Part shown: positions 1 through 6,197 of the stretch, one piece after another
Position numbering within the stretch: the first letter of the stretch is position 1
How the letters are laid out: each line of letters begins with the position of its first letter
NCBI GenBank assembly: GCA_030019325.1
Contig: JASEFB010000016.1
Location: forward strand, 15,368 to 23,998
DNA length: 8,631 nt
Direction of reading: 5' to 3'
Source: an archaeon
GTDB taxonomy: Archaea; Halobacteriota; Syntropharchaeia; Alkanophagales; Methanospirareceae
Made by a program: the position numbers and the translations under genes
The notes under the pieces: model-generated
Told to the model about the DNA's origin: nothing
The model's database searches: none
The model's input: the letters and a program-made list of their open reading frames with translations, nothing else

Positions 1-418
1 ATGGATATCGCAGATCTATGAGGATGCAAAGGAGGCGGAGAAAGCGCTAAAAAAGAGCGAGGATCGGGAGAGGGTATATGCCGACTTCGTTGAACGTCTG
101 GAGAAGTTCGTAATGCAAGATGGAAAATGGAAGCACCATAAGGTGAAAAGGCTGGCAAAGCGTGCTTTTAAGTACAAGCGGGAACTCTTCACTTTCATCC
201 TCGTCCCAGGCGTGGAGCCTACCAATAACTCTGCTGAGCGGGCTCTTCGACCAAGGGTGAGGCAAAGGAAGATATGGGGTGGCTTCAGGACCGACGAAGG
301 CACCAAAAACGCGGACATCGTGATGAGTGCTCTGGAAACAATGAAGAAGCAGGGGAAAAACTGGTTCATTCAGGGGAAGGAATATATTCTCCGCAAGATT
401 TCTCAAAAAGGTGAATAG
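1..418 (+). CDS. IS66-family transposase, C-terminal part (5' end outside window)
   Basis: The frame is open from base 2 to a TAG at 416-418, giving about 138 codons with no start inside the window that must be used. It is the C-terminal third of a DDE transposase of the IS66 family. The hallmark EPTNNSAERALRP segment (bases about 215-250) holds the catalytic glutamate of the DDE triad, followed by the family-typical RKIWGGFRTDEG stretch. A helical basic region precedes it. It differs clearly from the second IS66 transposase in this window (EPTNNLSEQVIRE), so the two elements belong to different subgroups. It converges on the DUF2341 gene, whose stop lies 16 bp away. The right terminal repeat cannot be fixed without the left end; a GTAAAATTAC palindrome at 429-438 is a possible boundary. 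Whether the whole transposase is intact cannot be seen. Confidence 0.9.
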   Translation, partial: WISQIYEDAKEAEKALKKSEDRERVYADFVERLEKFVMQDGKWKHHKVKRLAKRAFKYKRELFTFILVPGVEPTNNSAERALRPRVRQRKIWGGFRTDEGTKNADIVMSALETMKKQGKNWFIQGKEYILRKISQKGE

Positions 419-434
419 GTACAACGGAGTAAAA

Positions 435-2198
435 TTACCTTTTATGCCTGGCTGTTCTCAGGTATAAATATCCAGCTAAGGCAGCTAAACCAATTATTAA
501 AAGAAATATGCTGGGAAGCTCCGGGATCGGGGGAAGAGGTGAGCCTGTATTATATGTTATGGTGACATCGTACAATGTCGGCGTGCTTGCTTCAGTTCCA
601 TTAAAGTATGCCTTGTACTGGATACATTGGTAGCCATTATGATCGCTACAGATATCCTGACCTGAAGTCTCATAATAGTCGTTGCTTGACCCATTGGGCC
701 CAACAAAACCGGTGTCATAGTCACTGTAGGTCGTCCTTATCTGGAATTTGAGAGAGGCTCCTGCTGGTATAGTGGCATTCCATGAGATTGTGCCCCAGTC
801 ATAGGTTCCTCCTGAGTTATGAGTAGAGGAGTTGAGGGTGCCATTCGTAGTCCCTGTTGCAAGCTTTACATCTCCGACTGTGGTAGTCAAGTTTGAAAGA
901 ACTCCAGCCTCAAAATCGGGTCGTGAGGTTTGGACCCACATTCCAGATCGATTTTCTTGAGGTCCCTTATCATAAAAAGTTGCTGGATCCTTTTGGTTAT
1001 TATAAGTTGTGCTTATCCACTTATCACTCCTTGCCGTATTTGAGATGCGGACTTCGTCGATTGTGCCGTTGAAATAATTAACTTGCCCACCAATTTTGAG
1101 ATTGTTATTCCCACCTAAATAACTATATGTCGGATTAGAAACAGAAGAATCTAAAACACCATTTAAATATATCTCTAAGTTAACATTTGGAGAATCATGA
1201 GTAACTCTGATAGCTATATGATTCCAATTATTACTTATATCTGATGATGAATAAAGTGTAGCAAACAGAGAATTTAGGTCTTCAACATAGCTCAAGTTCG
1301 AAGCTAATCGCTTGACTACTCGATGATTGTTTGTATCCGTAATGTAGAGATGAGTGTTATCGCAATAAATCCCCAAAATCGGAGATGAGTGCCTATCCTC
1401 ACCATCTATAATAACCCAGAGTTTATTATTATCGGTAATTTTAATTTTGAAATTTCCTGTTTTTCCTTTAGCAAGGATGTCACCGCCACCATCAACTTTT
1501 ACCCATTCGCTTATCAAAAAATCGTTATTTTTCATATTCAAACTTGCATCATTCCCGCAATCAACATAATCATCCACTCCATCAAACTCTTGCCCATCGT
1601 TAATCTTTCCAGCCTTTCCAGTAGCAGAAACATAGTCATCACCATGATTGGCATTGGAGGTTGAATCGTTATAGAGATCTAAAGTTCCAATTCCTGTTGC
1701 ATTCTCTTTTAAGTGCCAAACTCCTTTAAAGTTAGAATCCCAGACACCGGTAGGATCCCATTGGTCACCAGCATTGGCATTGCCATAATAGATATAGATT
1801 TCAGTATCATTAGAGGCAGATAAAGTAGGAACTTTTACCCAGGCTACTAATTCGCCGGTTGAGGGAACATATTTTTCTATCTCGTGGGAGAGCTTTGTCG
1901 TTCCATCAGAAGAAGTGAAAAGAATATCGCCACCATTGGATTTGCCAACATGACCTTCATGAGCTGTATCTCTCAAATCAGGATCAGTTATATTTATGAG
2001 CACCGAAAAATTATTCAGGTTAGCAGCAACCTTGGTATAGTCAATGGTGATTTTTTTGCGGCATGCCCAAGAGGCATTGTACCAGTCTGGATCTGGGCTT
2101 GCCTGGATTGGCTGAGGCAAAAGGGAAGCCATCAGCATCGCTACCAGAGCCAGCGCCAGAAGTGCATTTATCGCTTTAGCCCATCTTCGTTTATTCAT
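435..2198 (-). CDS. Secreted DUF2341 / LamG-like surface protein with C-terminal anchor
   Basis: 587 aa. Start chosen at the ATG at 2198 because a perfect GGAGGTGATC Shine-Dalgarno sits 8 nt upstream; an upstream in-frame ATG at 2243 would add 15 residues lying inside the previous gene. Residues 1-33 form a signal peptide (basic n-region, hydrophobic core from about 11 to 27). Residues about 39-160 are a DUF2341 domain (WYNASW, DILFTSSDGT, IYIYYGN). Residues about 160-405 resemble a LamG/concanavalin-like sandwich (VWHLKE, FDGVDDYV, WNHIAI, IDEVRISNTAR). Inside it, about 273-305, lies one NHL-like blade (LYITDTNNHRVVK). Residues about 418-552 form a further beta-rich domain. The tail has PIPELPS, a hydrophobic helix (about 563-580) and RTARHKR, resembling archaeal PEF-CTERM sorting signals. 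Probably cell-surface anchored and perhaps glycan-binding; the ligand is unknown. Follows the PaREP1 gene by 5 bp, so likely cotranscribed. Confidence 0.88.
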   Translation of the reverse strand: MNKRRWAKAINALLALALVAMLMASLLPQPIQASPDPDWYNASWACRKKITIDYTKVAANLNNFSVLINITDPDLRDTAHEGHVGKSNGGDILFTSSDGTTKLSHEIEKYVPSTGELVAWVKVPTLSASNDTEIYIYYGNANAGDQWDPTGVWDSNFKGVWHLKENATGIGTLDLYNDSTSNANHGDDYVSATGKAGKINDGQEFDGVDDYVDCGNDASLNMKNNDFLISEWVKVDGGGDILAKGKTGNFKIKITDNNKLWVIIDGEDRHSSPILGIYCDNTHLYITDTNNHRVVKRLASNLSYVEDLNSLFATLYSSSDISNNWNHIAIRVTHDSPNVNLEIYLNGVLDSSVSNPTYSYLGGNNNLKIGGQVNYFNGTIDEVRISNTARSDKWISTTYNNQKDPATFYDKGPQENRSGMWVQTSRPDFEAGVLSNLTTTVGDVKLATGTTNGTLNSSTHNSGGTYDWGTISWNATIPAGASLKFQIRTTYSDYDTGFVGPNGSSNDYYETSGQDICSDHNGYQCIQYKAYFNGTEASTPTLYDVTITYNTGSPLPPIPELPSIFLLIIGLAALAGYLYLRTARHKR

Positions 2199-2201
2199 CT
2201 T

Positions 2202-2211
2202 GATCACCTCC
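2202..2211 (-). promoter_or_regulatory. Strong Shine-Dalgarno site for the DUF2341 gene
   Basis: Minus-strand GGAGGTGATC, complementary to the 3' end of 16S rRNA. The GGAGG is 8 nt before the ATG at 2198. It overlaps the last codons and the TGA stop (2204-2206) of the PaREP1 gene. This decides the start of the downstream gene and suggests translational coupling between the two. Confidence 0.85.
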
Positions 2212-2572
2212 AGCTTGAGTTTTTCAGGTAATTTACCAGCCATTCTACATAAGGAACATGCCGCTTCACATCTTCAACACCAAATTTACCTTCATGAAAA
2301 CCCCAAACATGAACATTAAAGGCCATCGCCCAAGCCACTTCTATTTCCTTCTTTTCCTCTGCCAGCCTCCCTGCTGCCTGTGCTAGAAGATAGCTTCCCC
2401 ATCTCCCATCTTTCTCAGCCTTTTCATACTCAGGAAGCTTACGTAATTCAGCAAGGACCTTTATGCATTCCTCAACTGCCTTGTAAAGTTTCTCGCTTGC
2501 TTGCACTGGATTTCCTTCGGCAATATATTCTTTCCCTTCATCAAGAAATCGTAATATTTCTACACTTCTCAT
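2204..2572 (-). CDS. PaREP1-family (HEPN-like) protein
   Basis: 122 aa, nearly all helical. The sequence follows the PaREP1/PaREP8 pattern: an N-terminal helix pair with QASEKLYKAVEECIKVLA (about residues 23-41), a GRWGSYLL segment near 56-63, then AWAMAFNVHVWGFHEGKF (about 79-96) and a C-terminal helix with YVEWLVNYL. The family is archaeal, often multicopy, and related in fold to HEPN proteins; its biochemical role is not established, so no reaction is assigned. The start at 2572 has only a weak ribosome-binding context and fits a short or absent leader. It precedes the DUF2341 gene by 5 bp and probably leads the operon. Its likely original promoter (TATA box at 4429-4437) is now separated from it by the 1.8-kb IS66 insertion, so expression may be lost or may depend on the element. 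Confidence 0.8.
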   Translation of the reverse strand: MRSVEILRFLDEGKEYIAEGNPVQASEKLYKAVEECIKVLAELRKLPEYEKAEKDGRWGSYLLAQAAGRLAEEKKEIEVAWAMAFNVHVWGFHEGKFGVEDVKRHVPYVEWLVNYLKNSSWR

Positions 2573-2602
2573 GACCGCTATACATCCCTATTTTTATTAC
2601 CC

Positions 2603-2610
2603 GCATGGTC
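2603..2610 (+). repeat. Left 8-bp target-site duplication of IS66 element
   Basis: GCATGGTC, identical to 4420-4427 on the other side of the element. Eight-base duplications are the known signature of IS66-family insertion. Confidence 0.93.
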
Positions 2611-2903
2611 GTATTTGTATAGCTAAGTATCCCTTTAAAAGGTTTTCGGTTTTTTCTCTTACGAGAAAAATTTATGCTCATCTCAAACAGAGCTCATTGG
2701 TGAGCAATTCTTTGAGTTCATCGTGGACATCCTTTCCTTGTAACCGCCAGGTAGCGAAGACAGAAGCGATGTACTGATAATATTCAGCACCGTTCTCGGA
2801 CCTAAAAGCGCCTATGATCTTCCGCATGAGCACATGCTCCCTGATAACCTGCTCGCTGAGATTGTTTGTTGGCTCCATGCCCGGATAGAGAAGGCACGTA
2901 TAC

Positions 2904-2911
2904 CAGTCTCC
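2904..2911 (+). repeat. Left target-site duplication of MITE copy 1
   Basis: CAGTCTCC, matching CAGTCCCC at 3147-3154 with one change. The 8-bp length equals that of the IS66 family, supporting mobilisation by an IS66-type transposase. Confidence 0.8.
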
Positions 2912-3146
2912 GTATTTGTTTAGCTCTGTAGAAAATCCAAAAATCCAATATATACCAATAAGCCCTTACAGGGCTTGCGGGGTCGTGGGGCAGAGCCCCA
3001 CACTACCAAACAAATCCCAAATCCCAATACTACCAGTTTTGTACCTTATTTTTGCTAATCCTTTCTTTTTGGGATTTGGAAATTGGGATTTACCTGGGAT
3101 TTGGTAGTATTTGACATTGGGATTTATTGTCCAGCTATACAAATAC
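2912..3146. mobile_element. 235-bp MITE-like element with IS66-type ends (copy 1)
   Basis: Non-coding element inserted in the IS66 transposase gene. Ends: GTATTTGTTTAGCT on the left, and GTATTTGTATAGCT read inward from 3146; the latter is identical over 14 bp to the left end of the host IS66 element. Inside are two perfect 7-bp stems with 3-nt loops (2960-2976 and 2985-3001). There are also six copies of AAATCCCAA or its complement (one with a mismatch): 3012-3020, 3019-3027, 3069-3077, 3083-3091, 3094-3102 and 3117-3125. Segments 3003-3010/3100-3107 and 3019-3027/3083-3091 pair into a longer imperfect hairpin. It encodes no protein of its own. It extends the upstream transposase fragment by a nonsense tail of about 60 residues. 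Confidence 0.88.
2960..3001. repeat. Pair of 3-nt-loop hairpins inside the MITE
   Basis: Stem 2960-2966/2970-2976 (AAGCCCT/AGGGCTT, loop TAC) and stem 2985-2991/2995-3001 (GTGGGGC/GCCCCAC, loop AGA). Both are perfect 7-bp stems. The same units occur, in the opposite orientation, in the array at 7444-7560. Confidence 0.8.
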
Positions 3147-3154
3147 CAGTCCCC
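3147..3154 (+). repeat. Right target-site duplication of MITE copy 1
   Basis: CAGTCCCC, 7 of 8 matches to 2904-2911. Reading the transposase across the joined duplication gives GLGDWYTCLLYPGMEPTNN in one frame, which confirms the insertion boundaries. Confidence 0.8.
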
Positions 3155-4310
3155 CAAGCCGTTTCTGATATAAGTTACCGGCTTCTTCAGCTCATTGAAC
3201 TTACTGGATTGCTCCGCTAACTCAGCCATTTCCCTATCCCACACTTCTTTCTGTTGTTTCCGTTCTTCCATGGATGGAGGCGGGTCTTTTCCGAGGAACT
3301 CCTTCAATGCCCTGAATTTCACATGAATGATCTCTGACAGCTCCTTACCGCCGGGCTTTTCAATGAACGCATCTACTTCCCTTATCAGGTGTGCCCAGCA
3401 GCGCTGCAAAACAGGGAAGATGTTATAGGCTCGCCAGCCATCGGCGACGCCAGCGCAGTTGATCTCGCCGCCGAAAGTTTCCCGCAAGACGTTCTACCCC
3501 CTCGACGGTCTGATCACTACCACAACTTCGTCATCATGCGTCCTGAAAGTCCAGAGCCAGTGGTTTTTACCGAGAACCCGCATCCCCGTCTCGTCCATAT
3601 AATTCCATGCTGCATCTCTGACTTTCTCGAGATTTGCGAAATAAGCGCTCTTGCATGCTTCTCCTACACGAAGGATTGCATCCTGAATGCCCTTAGGCGT
3701 GATCTCGAAGGAATTGAGGTGGGAAGCGAAATCCTTGATTCTACGAAGAACACCACGGAGGCTGAATTTCAACATTGTCAGATATACGAGCAGATTCACA
3801 CCGAATCTACCCTTCTGAGGGCATTCCTCACTCTTCGCGGTAAAGTTACGTCCGCAGTCATGGCACTTGTACTTGTGCCGATTGAACTGTATGACCTCGA
3901 TCTTGGGAGGCGGTGGGATCTCCTCGATGACCTCCTTTTCAACACCACACTCCTCTAAATTGGTACTGCCACAACGGTCGCATTGGTCAGCAGTGACTTC
4001 CACCACCCTGTCGGGCTCAGGTGTTGGCCTGGTTGCCCCTCTGTGCCCTTTTGGAGCACCACGCCTTTTTGATTTCTTTGATTTTGATTTCTCTTTAAAT
4101 CTTTGCGCAGAAGGAGGAGTATGAGGATTCTCATATTTGGCGAGTTTCGCTTTTAGCTCTTCGATTAGCTTTGCCTGTTCTGCATTCTCCTTTTCCAGCT
4201 CTGCTATTCTTTCTTCCAGCTCCTTTATCCGGAGCATCAAACTTTGATAATTGCTTAGCGTCTCCCCGTTCAGACTTTCAGCCATCAAAACGGTATTATG
4301 ATTATGCATA

Positions 4311-4320
4311 TATTTAAATA
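4311..4320 (-). promoter_or_regulatory. Probable TATA box of the IS66 transposase
   Basis: Palindromic TATTTAAATA, with its centre 30 nt before the ATG at 4285, giving an almost leaderless transcript. Inferred from spacing only. Confidence 0.45.
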
Positions 4321-4419
4321 TGTTCATTTTCCGCTCCAAATATTGAGCTGATAGTTGTTTCCCTTACCACAAAAGAAAATCGGTGGGAAAGTTTTAAAAT
4401 GGGGGAACTATACAAATAC

Positions 4420-4427
4420 GCATGGTC
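4420..4427 (+). repeat. Right 8-bp target-site duplication of IS66 element
   Basis: GCATGGTC, a perfect match to 2603-2610; see the IS66 element. Confidence 0.93.
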
Positions 4428-4428
4428 T

Positions 4429-4437
4429 ATATAAACC
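4429..4437. promoter_or_regulatory. TATA box stranded between two transposons
   Basis: TATATAAAC on plus, GTTTATATA on minus. With the IS66 element and one duplication removed, the box end is 38 nt before the PaREP1 ATG, predicting a start about 16 nt upstream of that ATG. With the IS701 element (4440-6216) removed, the box end is 24 nt before the flippase ATG at 6237, a leaderless spacing. It may be an ancestral divergent promoter for both genes. This is inferred from spacing; the sequence shows only the box and the duplications. Confidence 0.5.
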
Positions 4438-4439
4438 TT

Positions 4440-4461
4440 TTACTTTGACAATGTCATATTA
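4440..4461 (+). repeat. Left inverted repeat flanking the IS701 transposase
   Basis: Contains TTACTTTGACAATGTCA. Pairs with the complement of 6195-6216 at 19 of 22 bases. The core GACAATGTC is itself nearly palindromic, so a regulatory operator is an alternative reading. Confidence 0.6.
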
Positions 4462-4503
4462 GCATCAATTTTAATAAAGATATCTCTTGGGCATTGCGAT
4501 AAC

Positions 4504-4638
4504 ATGATTATAATCCAAGAAATATTCCTTTTTAACCAATCTGAGCTTGTCACTGAAAAGAATTTTGAGCTCGTGAGCATCCATTCATTGTGCAAAGAAC
4601 TTGAGAATAGAGGATGTATGACAGAAGTCCGTAGATAG
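4504..4638 (+). CDS. Small unidentified ORF, possible gene remnant
   Basis: 44 codons from ATG 4504 to TAG 4638, beginning MIIIQEIFLF and ending MTEVRR; the frame is open back to 4435 without another start. Composition looks protein-like (a hydrophobic start, then a charged helix with LCKELENRG). I recognise no family. It lies between the left inverted repeat and the IS701 transposase, on the opposite strand. Base composition rises in GC just after its stop, which suggests a sequence junction near 4638. It could be a remnant of an interrupted gene or a chance frame. No clear ribosome-binding site is visible. Confidence 0.25.
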   Translation: MIIIQEIFLFNQSELVTEKNFELVSIHSLCKELENRGCMTEVRR

Positions 4639-4713
4639 CCCAAGCTACCCGCCCTTGAACGATTTCATCATCGGCATTCGTCAATTCGCTTGCTTTATGC
4701 TTCCGTTGCCCAC

Positions 4714-6165
4714 TTAAGGACCTCTGTGTCGGTCTTTCATTCGGCTTTTACGCGACCGAGTTCGATTGACCAGATGTTTGGTCACTTGTGCCCTGGCTGC
4801 ATCAGGCGTTAGCTGTGGCAGCGGCATGACAGCACGCAGTAGAGCTCGTACATTCGCCGTGGACAACGCCGGTAACACGTCCACCTCAAACTGCTGCAAC
4901 AAGCTTGGGTCACGAGCGTACCGCTCCGCCCACTCGATTTTTGTCTGTGTGATGAACCATAGAGAGAGAATGGTCAGCGCCAGATGGTGCATCCACGCCA
5001 AATACTTCTGTGCTTCCAGTTCGTCCCAGCCCAGCTCAGATTTTGCATTCTGGTTGGCACGTTCCACGAAGTATCGCTGACATTTTAGCCAGGCAAGGCG
5101 TTTGAAGGGCGTGTTAGGAGAGGCATTGCTCATTGAATACGTGCATTTTCCACCGCTTTCACGCCGCATCACCAGCCATTCCTGGACAGGTTCGTCTTTA
5201 TGGATTGCCCAGATACGTCGTGCCGCGAATTCATCATTCAACTCACCACGCTCGGTATCGCGCACCCGAACGCGGCGCCAGTTCGTGTCTTCCTGACGGG
5301 CAACGTCGGATACCTTCAGGGGTTTGTCCGGCGATAACACACGAGATCTAGATAGTTTTGGACCACGCCTGCCAGGTTTAGCTTCTGGTACGCCCACAAC
5401 GGGTCGTTTCAGGTAAACCTGCGTATTATGTGGGACATCAGCCATATAAATGAACTCTACGGCATTCATTTCTGCACGGAAGTCACTGCTCTGCCCGTAG
5501 AAGTCATCGCAGCAAATTGCCTCGAAGGGAAGACCGTTAGTGTGGGTTCGCTGGATCATCTTCCAGCCGAGTTCTATCTTCGTCTCGAACTCCCGCTCAG
5601 CAGGAATGCCGAGTTTTTCCCTTAACTCCGCCATCTCTGGTGTAAACCAATCTTCGGGCAGATACAACTCCCCGTCCACCCACGTCCACACCGATCCGTT
5701 GGCATAAGCCAGAAAAGTACCCACCTGACTCATATCCACCTTCCCCAACCGTCCGTTATACTGCCGCCCAGACCCTGCGCTCTTCTTCCCCGTCTTGACG
5801 TCCGCGCTCTCATCCAGAATAAGCACACCGCCCCGTTCTAACCCCGGCGTGGCTGCAATCTCCGCTTGCACCTGCTGTATCACCGCCCACGCCGACCACG
5901 GGGAGTTTGACATGAAATGCTGCATGTTCTGCTCTGGTACTCCCGTGCTTAACCCAATATTGGCAAAATTACGCTTTTCCGGCATTCGTAACTGCCCACT
6001 CATGTAGTTATACGCGTATTCGCCGGTATCACGAGTTTTAGTCTTAAATCTCTCTCGAAATCGATGCCAAAACCCGGACAAACGCTGAGTGAGATTCTGT
6101 GTAACTCCGTTTGGTAGCCCCCATCGTTGGGGCTCGAATACAGATTCATGATTTTTTTTGTGCAC
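4714..6165 (-). CDS. IS701-family DDE transposase
   Basis: 483 aa with a GTG start at 6165; a TATA box centred 28 nt upstream fits a leaderless transcript. The other minus-strand ATG at 6167 is out of frame. The N-terminal part (about residues 24-85) has the family pattern LTQRLSGFWHRFRERF, YAYNYMSGQL and EKRNFANIG. Catalytic residues: first Asp at 118 in LILDESADVKTGK, second at about 220 in CCDDFYG, and Glu at about 368 in FVERANQNAKSELGWDE, followed by LAWMHHLALTIL. All three acidic positions are present and the frame is unbroken, so this is the only transposase in the window that looks intact. The coding region is distinctly GC-richer than the flanking AT-rich DNA, consistent with recent arrival. 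The C-terminus is strongly basic (RTRSRKSRMKDRHR). Confidence 0.9.
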   Translation of the reverse strand: MHKKNHESVFEPQRWGLPNGVTQNLTQRLSGFWHRFRERFKTKTRDTGEYAYNYMSGQLRMPEKRNFANIGLSTGVPEQNMQHFMSNSPWSAWAVIQQVQAEIAATPGLERGGVLILDESADVKTGKKSAGSGRQYNGRLGKVDMSQVGTFLAYANGSVWTWVDGELYLPEDWFTPEMAELREKLGIPAEREFETKIELGWKMIQRTHTNGLPFEAICCDDFYGQSSDFRAEMNAVEFIYMADVPHNTQVYLKRPVVGVPEAKPGRRGPKLSRSRVLSPDKPLKVSDVARQEDTNWRRVRVRDTERGELNDEFAARRIWAIHKDEPVQEWLVMRRESGGKCTYSMSNASPNTPFKRLAWLKCQRYFVERANQNAKSELGWDELEAQKYLAWMHHLALTILSLWFITQTKIEWAERYARDPSLLQQFEVDVLPALSTANVRALLRAVMPLPQLTPDAARAQVTKHLVNRTRSRKSRMKDRHRGP

Positions 6166-6189
6166 ATGCTTTGCAATAGAAGTATAGGT

Positions 6190-6197
6190 TATATAAA
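6190..6197 (-). promoter_or_regulatory. TATA box of the IS701 transposase
   Basis: Minus-strand TTTATATA; its centre is about 28 nt before the GTG start at 6165. The near-symmetric TTATATAA could also fire rightward, toward the flippase fragment at 6237. Confidence 0.55.

Larger units (their letters stand above)
2678..4285 (-). pseudogene. tnpC: IS66 transposase, broken by amber stop and MITE insertion
   Basis: Removing the 243 bp added by the MITE restores one frame of 454 codons plus a stop, apart from a TAG at 3494-3496. I prefer the ATG at 4285, 30 nt after the centre of a TATTTAAATA box; ATG 4327 with an upstream GGAGCGG is an alternative. From 4285: coiled coil about residues 16-51, a basic linker (KSKKSKRRG), a zinc ribbon with C102/C105 and C141/C144, then the first catalytic Asp at 231 (YMDETG). 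After the amber codon come the second Asp (ADGWRAY, CWAHLIRE follows, near 3430) and finally the catalytic Glu in EPTNNLSEQ near 2860, beyond the MITE. All DDE parts survive but in three separated pieces, so no working product is expected unless the amber is read through and the insert is lost. Confidence 0.9.
2611..4419 (-). mobile_element. IS66-family insertion sequence (single-gene type), inactivated
   Basis: 1809 bp as it stands, and 1566 bp once the internal MITE plus one copy of its duplication are removed. The ends are inverted copies of GTATTTGTATAG: 2611-2622 matches the reverse complement of 4408-4419 at 12 of 12 bases. A perfect 8-bp target duplication flanks it. Only a tnpC-type transposase is present, without the small tnpA and tnpB genes, as in the ISBst12-like part of the family. 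The exact ends and perfect duplication suggest a fairly recent insertion, yet the transposase carries an in-frame stop and a nested insert. It landed between the PaREP1 gene and what looks like its promoter. Confidence 0.92.

Noticed and set aside
47..424. 125-codon minus-strand ORF (and a nearby 117-codon one)
   Set aside because: Both are antisense to the IS66 C-terminal region with the catalytic EPTNNSAER motif; composition is shadow-like.
1389..2231. Plus-strand ORFs of 91 and 115 codons
   Set aside because: Antisense to the DUF2341 gene, which has a signal peptide, strong Shine-Dalgarno and recognisable domains.
2966..3145. The roughly 60-residue C-terminal tail of the IS66 middle fragment as a real protein domain
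   Set aside because: It is translated MITE sequence; the same tail begins in the IS1634-like transposase at 8577.
3389..3958. 189-codon plus-strand ORF
   Set aside because: It lies antisense to the IS66 transposase halves, which show clear family motifs; its own translation shows no recognisable domain.
4440..4643. 67-codon minus-strand ORF
   Set aside because: No family resemblance, serine-rich shadow composition, and it overlaps the left inverted repeat.
4766..5625. Several plus-strand ORFs opposite the IS701 transposase
   Set aside because: Antisense shadows of a GC-rich gene with intact DDE motifs.
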